Source: JBBDWJ01 sp040902925 (GTDB lineage: Bacteria > Acidobacteriota > Terriglobia > Bryobacterales > UBA6623). From it: a stretch of 64,000 nucleotides of DNA. The position numbers and the translations under genes were made by a program. Of this stretch, positions 60,098-64,000 are shown one piece after another. Position 1 is the first letter of the stretch; each line of letters opens with the position of its first letter. Location of the stretch: contig JBBDWJ010000244.1 of NCBI GenBank assembly GCA_040902925.1, positions 23,606 to 87,605 on the forward strand, read 5' to 3'. The notes beneath the pieces were generated by a model. It saw only the letters and a list, made by a program, of their open reading frames with translations. It did not search any database and was not told where the DNA came from.

Positions 60098-60958
60098 TTA
60101 CGGCTGCGGCTCGGACGGAGCCGGCTCCGTCTCCGGTCCTTCCGTGGGCTTCTCCGTCGTCTCGGCGCCGGTGGTCTCATCCACGATGCCGCCGAACGTG
60201 ATGTCCACGTCGCTCTTGAACTGCTTGTAGTCTTCGTAGCGAATGACCATGCGAATGCGCTGATCGCCGGTCTTGAAGTGCAGCACGTCGTCCGCGCGCG
60301 TGTAGGTCGGGAACCAGTATTTGCCGTCGATCTGCTGGCGGTAGGTTTCAAAGCGGGGAAACTGGTGGTCGTCGCTCTTCTTTTGGACGCCCACACCCTT
60401 GCCGTAAGTCTTGACGATCTGCAGGTCGAGCTGGTCGACCCAGATCTGTCCTTCAAAATACCGCTCGCCCTTTTCCATCTGTTTGGGCTTCACCGAGAAC
60501 GAGTAGCAATCGATCTCATCGATGCGCTCGGTCCCAAGATAGTCAACCTGGTACTTGTGGGCGTCGGCATTAGTCATCACGAAGGGCTGCACGCTGCGCA
60601 AGTCCTCCATGTCCTGGGGAGTCAAAATGATACGGGAGAGCGTCGAGACCGGCGCGTAGACGACGCGTTCGGTGCGCTTGTCGTTGGCGCTGAAAATGAC
60701 GTCTTGAACCAGCTCCCACTTGCCGCGGGCGTTCCCCACTTCGTCGAACTCGGTGATCTTGACGCTTTGCCGGTATGTGTAGGCCTCGCGGGCCCGCGCG
60801 AAGGCCGTTTCCTTATCCACGAACTGCTTGACGATCTGGTCAACGGGAATCTTCGGCTGCCCGGCCGCGGTGTCGGCCGCCGCCAGAACCCAGGGGGCCG
60901 CAACGGCGATCGCCAAGACGACCGCAGTAGTCCCGATCATCCGCCCGGCATGTTTCAT
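60098..60958 (-). CDS. Secreted LolA-like (outer-membrane lipoprotein-sorting-like) protein
   Basis: 286 residues with a signal peptide (MIGTTAVVLAIAVAAPWVLA). The body has strands typical of the LolA/LppX-like fold: ARAREAYTYRQSVKITEFDE, CYSFSVKPKQMEKGERYFEGQIWVDQLDLQIVKTYG and KYWFPTYTRADDVLHFKTGDQRIRMVIRYEDYKQFKSDVDITFG. The tail is acidic (TEKPTEGPETEPAPSEPQP). It may carry a lipid or outer-membrane component; the exact family is not certain. ATG 60958 has GGAGG 7 bases upstream. Confidence 0.7.
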   Translation of the reverse strand: MKHAGRMIGTTAVVLAIAVAAPWVLAAADTAAGQPKIPVDQIVKQFVDKETAFARAREAYTYRQSVKITEFDEVGNARGKWELVQDVIFSANDKRTERVVYAPVSTLSRIILTPQDMEDLRSVQPFVMTNADAHKYQVDYLGTERIDEIDCYSFSVKPKQMEKGERYFEGQIWVDQLDLQIVKTYGKGVGVQKKSDDHQFPRFETYRQQIDGKYWFPTYTRADDVLHFKTGDQRIRMVIRYEDYKQFKSDVDITFGGIVDETTGAETTEKPTEGPETEPAPSEPQP

Positions 60959-61328
60959 CAAGCAGCCTCCCATCGACGATCCGCGTCTTTAGCCCGCATG
61001 TGTAGGGGACGTACCAACCCCGCAACGCGTTGCCCCTGCCGTCAACTTACAGCAGGTATACCGAGAGGTCAAGCCAGCGCTGCGGCAGAGCGCCGCCCGA
61101 TTCCTGCTTAGTTCTTTCGTCTTAGCTGCTTACGTGCGTCAGGCGGTTTGATCCCAACTCCCGCGTGCGCCGCTGCTTGGCTCTCACTGCCCTAAGGTAT
61201 ATTCCCTGTCGTAATGCTAGGAATTCCGGAGAGTTTTTCCTCACAGAATGACGCTAACGTACACAAGGGACGACTCCCCTCCGGCCCTGGTGTGGCCTGT
61301 TTCCGTTTTTTGCGCGAGTTGATCGCTT
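60959..61328. other. Intergenic region without a recognised gene
   Basis: A 370-base gap between divergent secreted-protein genes. A possible promoter for the protease gene is TTGGCT (61177-61182) and TATATT (61198-61203), but the 15-base spacer is short. No RNA gene, repeat or coding remnant was recognised. Confidence 0.5.
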
Positions 61329-63098
61329 ATGAAGAGACTGGTCGCTACCCTCCTTAGCACCGCCCTGTTTTCAGCACCTGCCCTGCTTGCGCAGATCGAA
61401 GGCGAGCCCCCGTTTGAGGCCTGTAAACCCGGCGGATTCACAATCATCGGCTATCCCGACGAGCTAGGTCCGTTGCGCGGCGGCCGCTTTCCCGTTGTCA
61501 TTGACAACAAGTTTCAGGGCCAATTCCTGACAACGCAGCGTATTTGGCTTCCGGCGATCGTCGAATCGATCAATAAATGGAACTCCGTTGCGGGCGCCAA
61601 CTGGCAGTTTGACAATCAGGGGCTCACTTCACAGGAGCCGATGGGTATCGACGGCCGTGTGACGATAGCGTCCTGCGGTTTCGAGTTTGGCTGCAAAGAG
61701 ATGGTTCCGGTGCCTCCTCAGGCGCCGCCCGACCCGATGCTGCCCCCCGAAGTCGTGCCGATCATTACCGCCCGCCAAGTGGCTTTGGCCGTGACGGTAA
61801 TTTCGGTTGATTTCAGCCGCGAAAAAGCGATTCTCGACGCCGACATTTTCTTCAATCCGGAAGCGCCGTTTCAGACCGACCCTAACTCGGGGCAGATCGA
61901 TTTCGAGTCGGTGCTGGTGCACGAGCTGGGGCACGTCATCGGCCTGGGGCACAGCGACAATTGCGGCGGCACGAGCACGGTCATGGAGTCGTTCATTGAC
62001 GCCGGCCAGCGCAGGCGCGATCTACAGGCGGCCGAGACCGAAGGACTGAAATTTCTCTACCCCGACGGTTCCGCTCCAGCGCTGCAGATCTATCAACACC
62101 AGCGCAATCTACGGTTCGACGCGGTAGCCGGTAAGCTGCCGCCGTTCGGGCAGGACGTCAACGTTTATGCCGCGCGGGGTAGCGCCTGGCGTGCGGCGGT
62201 GACCACCTCCGGAGGCGGAAACTGGGTTGTTCTCGATCCGCCGAGCGGCGATGGATCGCCGAACCCGGCTGTTGAGATCGCGGTGGACAGTACGGGGCTG
62301 GCTGTGGGCGACTATACGGCTACGGTCACTTTCAACGTGGACGGTTATTCGGGTCCGGGTGTTCCGGTCCAGGTCGCGTTGAGCGTCAAGCCCGCCGTCC
62401 AAGGCAGTCAAACGCCTTCGCTCGGCACGGCCGGCATGGTGAGCTCGGCTAACTTTGGCGCGCAGGCGCTGGCGCCAGGCGGTCTGTTTACGATTTTTGG
62501 TTCGAACCTGGCGACGACCACGGCAAACGCGGGCAGTGCGCCATTGCCTACGAATCTGGGCGGCACCGAAGTCGTCGTGAACGGCCGGCGCGCGCCGCTG
62601 ATGTTTGTTTCCCCGACTCAGATCAACGCGCAGTTTCCCGTGGATGGCGAGTTCGGCCGCGGCGGCGTGATCGTGCGCACCGGTCTTGGACAAAGCCTGA
62701 CGATCTTCATGGAGAGCACCGAGGCCGCGCCGCAACTGTTCACCGACGGCGGACGCGCGATTGCCATCAATCAGGACGGCGCGATGAACTCGGCGACGAC
62801 CCCGGCACGGGGCGGCTCGCTCGTGACCGTCTTCCTGACAGGCCAAGGCCCGGTGAATCCTCCGGTGGCCAGCGGCCAGCCCGGCCCCTCAGGCCCTCTC
62901 GCGGAGGTCACCCTGCCGGTGGTCGCGGAGATTGGCGGGCAGCCGATCGATATTCAATTTCTCGGTCTGGCTCCTGGTTTCGTGGGCTTGGCGCAGGCGA
63001 ACCTGTGGATCCCGACAGGGATTTCAGGCAACCTCCCCGTTCGCATCACGATTGGCGGCCAGGTCAGCAACACCGGTGTCATCGCTGTCGTGGAATAG
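61329..63098 (+). CDS. Secreted matrixin-like metalloprotease with BACON-like and Solibacter-type C-terminal domains
   Basis: 589 residues: signal peptide (RLVATLLSTALFSAPALLA), then a metzincin-type protease domain with zinc motif H198-E-L-G-H202-VIGLG-H208 and the Met-turn-like STVMESF (M219). A BACON-like beta domain follows (~260-350; WRAAVTTSGGGNWVVLDPPSG, VDSTGLAVGDYTATVTFNV). The C-terminal ~220 residues (SSANFGAQALAPGGLFTIFGSNL, PTQINAQFPVDGEFG, ARGGSLVTVFLTGQGPVNPPV) match the TIGR03437-like domain known from Solibacter. It probably degrades extracellular protein or acts at the cell surface. The family and the domain set point to Bryobacterales. Confidence 0.9.
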   Translation: MKRLVATLLSTALFSAPALLAQIEGEPPFEACKPGGFTIIGYPDELGPLRGGRFPVVIDNKFQGQFLTTQRIWLPAIVESINKWNSVAGANWQFDNQGLTSQEPMGIDGRVTIASCGFEFGCKEMVPVPPQAPPDPMLPPEVVPIITARQVALAVTVISVDFSREKAILDADIFFNPEAPFQTDPNSGQIDFESVLVHELGHVIGLGHSDNCGGTSTVMESFIDAGQRRRDLQAAETEGLKFLYPDGSAPALQIYQHQRNLRFDAVAGKLPPFGQDVNVYAARGSAWRAAVTTSGGGNWVVLDPPSGDGSPNPAVEIAVDSTGLAVGDYTATVTFNVDGYSGPGVPVQVALSVKPAVQGSQTPSLGTAGMVSSANFGAQALAPGGLFTIFGSNLATTTANAGSAPLPTNLGGTEVVVNGRRAPLMFVSPTQINAQFPVDGEFGRGGVIVRTGLGQSLTIFMESTEAAPQLFTDGGRAIAINQDGAMNSATTPARGGSLVTVFLTGQGPVNPPVASGQPGPSGPLAEVTLPVVAEIGGQPIDIQFLGLAPGFVGLAQANLWIPTGISGNLPVRITIGGQVSNTGVIAVVE

Positions 63099-63177
63099 CG
63101 CCGCGATTGCGTGGTGACGAAACAATGGCGTGGTGATGGGATAGCACGGTAGTGGATAAGAGCTTGGAGTAAGCGGC

Positions 63178-63813
63178 ATGAGAGTAAGCGATATGAAGAA
63201 ACTGGCAGCCCCCTTTCTGCTCGCGCTCGCGTTGGCGGCGCCGCTTTCAGCCAACAGCACTCTGCGTGTGGATTTTAGGCAACTGAGCCACATGGCTGAG
63301 CGGGTTGTGGCCGGCCGCATCACCAATATCACTGCCTCGCAGGATCCCGACAGCGGCTATATCTACTCGACGGTCACGGTTGCGGTTTCTCAGGCCGTTC
63401 CCGCGCAATTGGCGGGCCGTGACTATAGCTTTCGCATGCTGGGCGGCGAGCTTAACGGACGCATTCAGTACATCGCCGACTACCCCAAGCTGCGAACCGG
63501 CAGCGAGGTCGTGCTGTTTTTGAACTCCGACACGGCCAGCATGTTCGGCCCGACGATCGGGCTGGGCCAAGGTGTCTTCTTCGTGGAATCCAGCGTTTCC
63601 GACAGCGCAAAACGCGTGATGGATCGCTTCGGGCGGCCGGTTCTCGGTATCCGAGAGGCGCGGCTGATCCGTGGCGTGCCCCGCATCGACGATCCCGCCG
63701 CCGCGTCGTTGGGCGCTACCAAGAGCAGTCCCGCTCTGTCAGTCGGCGAGTTCTTTGAGCAGATCCGCCAGCAACGCGCGCTTGCGCCGCTGCAGACCCC
63801 GCTGGGGCGGTAG
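63178..63813 (+). CDS. Secreted conserved hypothetical protein
   Basis: 211 residues with a signal peptide (KKLAAPFLLALALAAPLSA) and a mature beta-rich domain (FRQLSHMAERVVAGRITNITASQD, YIYSTVTVAVSQAVP, GSEVVLFLNSDTASMFGPTIGLGQGVFFVE). No named family is recognised. It follows the protease by 79 bases on the same strand and is probably co-transcribed; a role as partner, inhibitor or substrate is inference. ATG 63178 has GGAG 8 bases upstream; ATG 63193 is the alternative. Confidence 0.75.
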   Translation: MRVSDMKKLAAPFLLALALAAPLSANSTLRVDFRQLSHMAERVVAGRITNITASQDPDSGYIYSTVTVAVSQAVPAQLAGRDYSFRMLGGELNGRIQYIADYPKLRTGSEVVLFLNSDTASMFGPTIGLGQGVFFVESSVSDSAKRVMDRFGRPVLGIREARLIRGVPRIDDPAAASLGATKSSPALSVGEFFEQIRQQRALAPLQTPLGR

Positions 63814-63833
63814 TTGCCCCGGGCGGTAGTTGC
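63805..63833 (+). repeat. 13-bp direct repeat at the end of the last gene
   Basis: GGGCGGTAGTTGC occurs at 63805-63817 (spanning the stop codon) and 63821-63833. It might be a small slippage duplication. Confidence 0.6.
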
Positions 63834-64000
63834 GCTATCGCGCTAAAGCGCTTACCCGAATCCCACCGATTTCCCTGCCTTAACAGAGCCAGCCGGGCTT
63901 TCACCAGGTACGACACCGTTCAGGTCCGAAAGCGATGCCGTACGTGGTGCGCGACATAAATGTGGAAAGGGAATCACGCGGCGGTTGAGCGGGCTTCCCA
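63834..64000. other. Intergenic tail of the window
   Basis: No open frame of note. A short palindrome GCGCTAAAGCGC (about 63839-63850) is present. No T tract or promoter was recognised, and no further gene starts before the window ends. Confidence 0.4.

Noticed and set aside
1..64000. CRISPR array, prophage, insertion sequence or rRNA operon
   Set aside because: No regularly spaced repeats, integrase, transposase or rRNA sequence was seen anywhere in the window.

Overview
The window is most likely chromosomal DNA of an Acidobacteriota bacterium of the Bryobacterales/Solibacter type. Four things point there: a secreted protease (61329-63098) ending in the Solibacter-type C-terminal domain (TIGR03437-like) after a BACON-like segment; a very large TonB-dependent receptor with an N-terminal carboxypeptidase-regulatory-like domain; a full diderm envelope set (BamA/TamA, SurA-like, TamB, AsmA, two LolA-like proteins); and uniformly GC-rich coding sequence. 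TTG and GTG starts are common. No rRNA, tRNA, CRISPR array, phage or transposase was seen.

Layout. 1-10.1 kb: end of an M28 peptidase, a ThiF/MoeB-like adenylyltransferase, then an outer-membrane biogenesis run (seven-POTRA BamA/TamA, SurA-like chaperone, TamB) ending with pcm. 10.1-14.6 kb: an exported hydrolase, a DUF1499 protein and sppA on the minus strand. 14.8-20 kb: gatB, a Tat-exported TIM-barrel protein, pyrE, a PL22-like propeller, a frameshifted mtaB remnant and rpsU with its terminator. 20.2-26.7 kb: glgC, a HipA-like kinase paired with a DUF3037 protein, AsmA, thyA and folA. 26.8-33.1 kb (minus): tatC, tatA/B, an enolase-superfamily enzyme and the DUF1385-prfA-prmC set. 33.1-40.5 kb: a small membrane protein, a LolA-like protein and a run of peptide-bond enzymes (ATP-grasp/M20-like fusion, GGT-like, N-formylglutamate amidohydrolase-like, beta-lactamase-like). 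40.6-46.1 kb (minus): ECF sigma, zinc anti-sigma, TonB receptor. 46.1-47.0 kb: a long AT-rich gap with a strong terminator hairpin. 47.0-56.5 kb: gdhA, an NHL protein, a second GGT-like protein, an amidohydrolase, a sirtuin, an unpaired ABC-2 permease and a CpaE/TadZ-like protein. 56.6-59.9 kb: the conserved rpmH-rnpA-yidD-yidC-jag operon with a good sigma-70 promoter. 60-64 kb: a LolA-like secreted protein, the matrixin-like protease and a small secreted partner.

The best candidates for an undescribed system are the ATP-grasp/M20-like fusion with its GGT-like and formylglutamate-hydrolase-like partners (34.6-39.2 kb), and the HipA-like kinase/DUF3037 pair (21.5-23.6 kb), which has a (GA)10 tract just upstream of the second gene. 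Functional statements rest on motifs read by eye; no database search was run.
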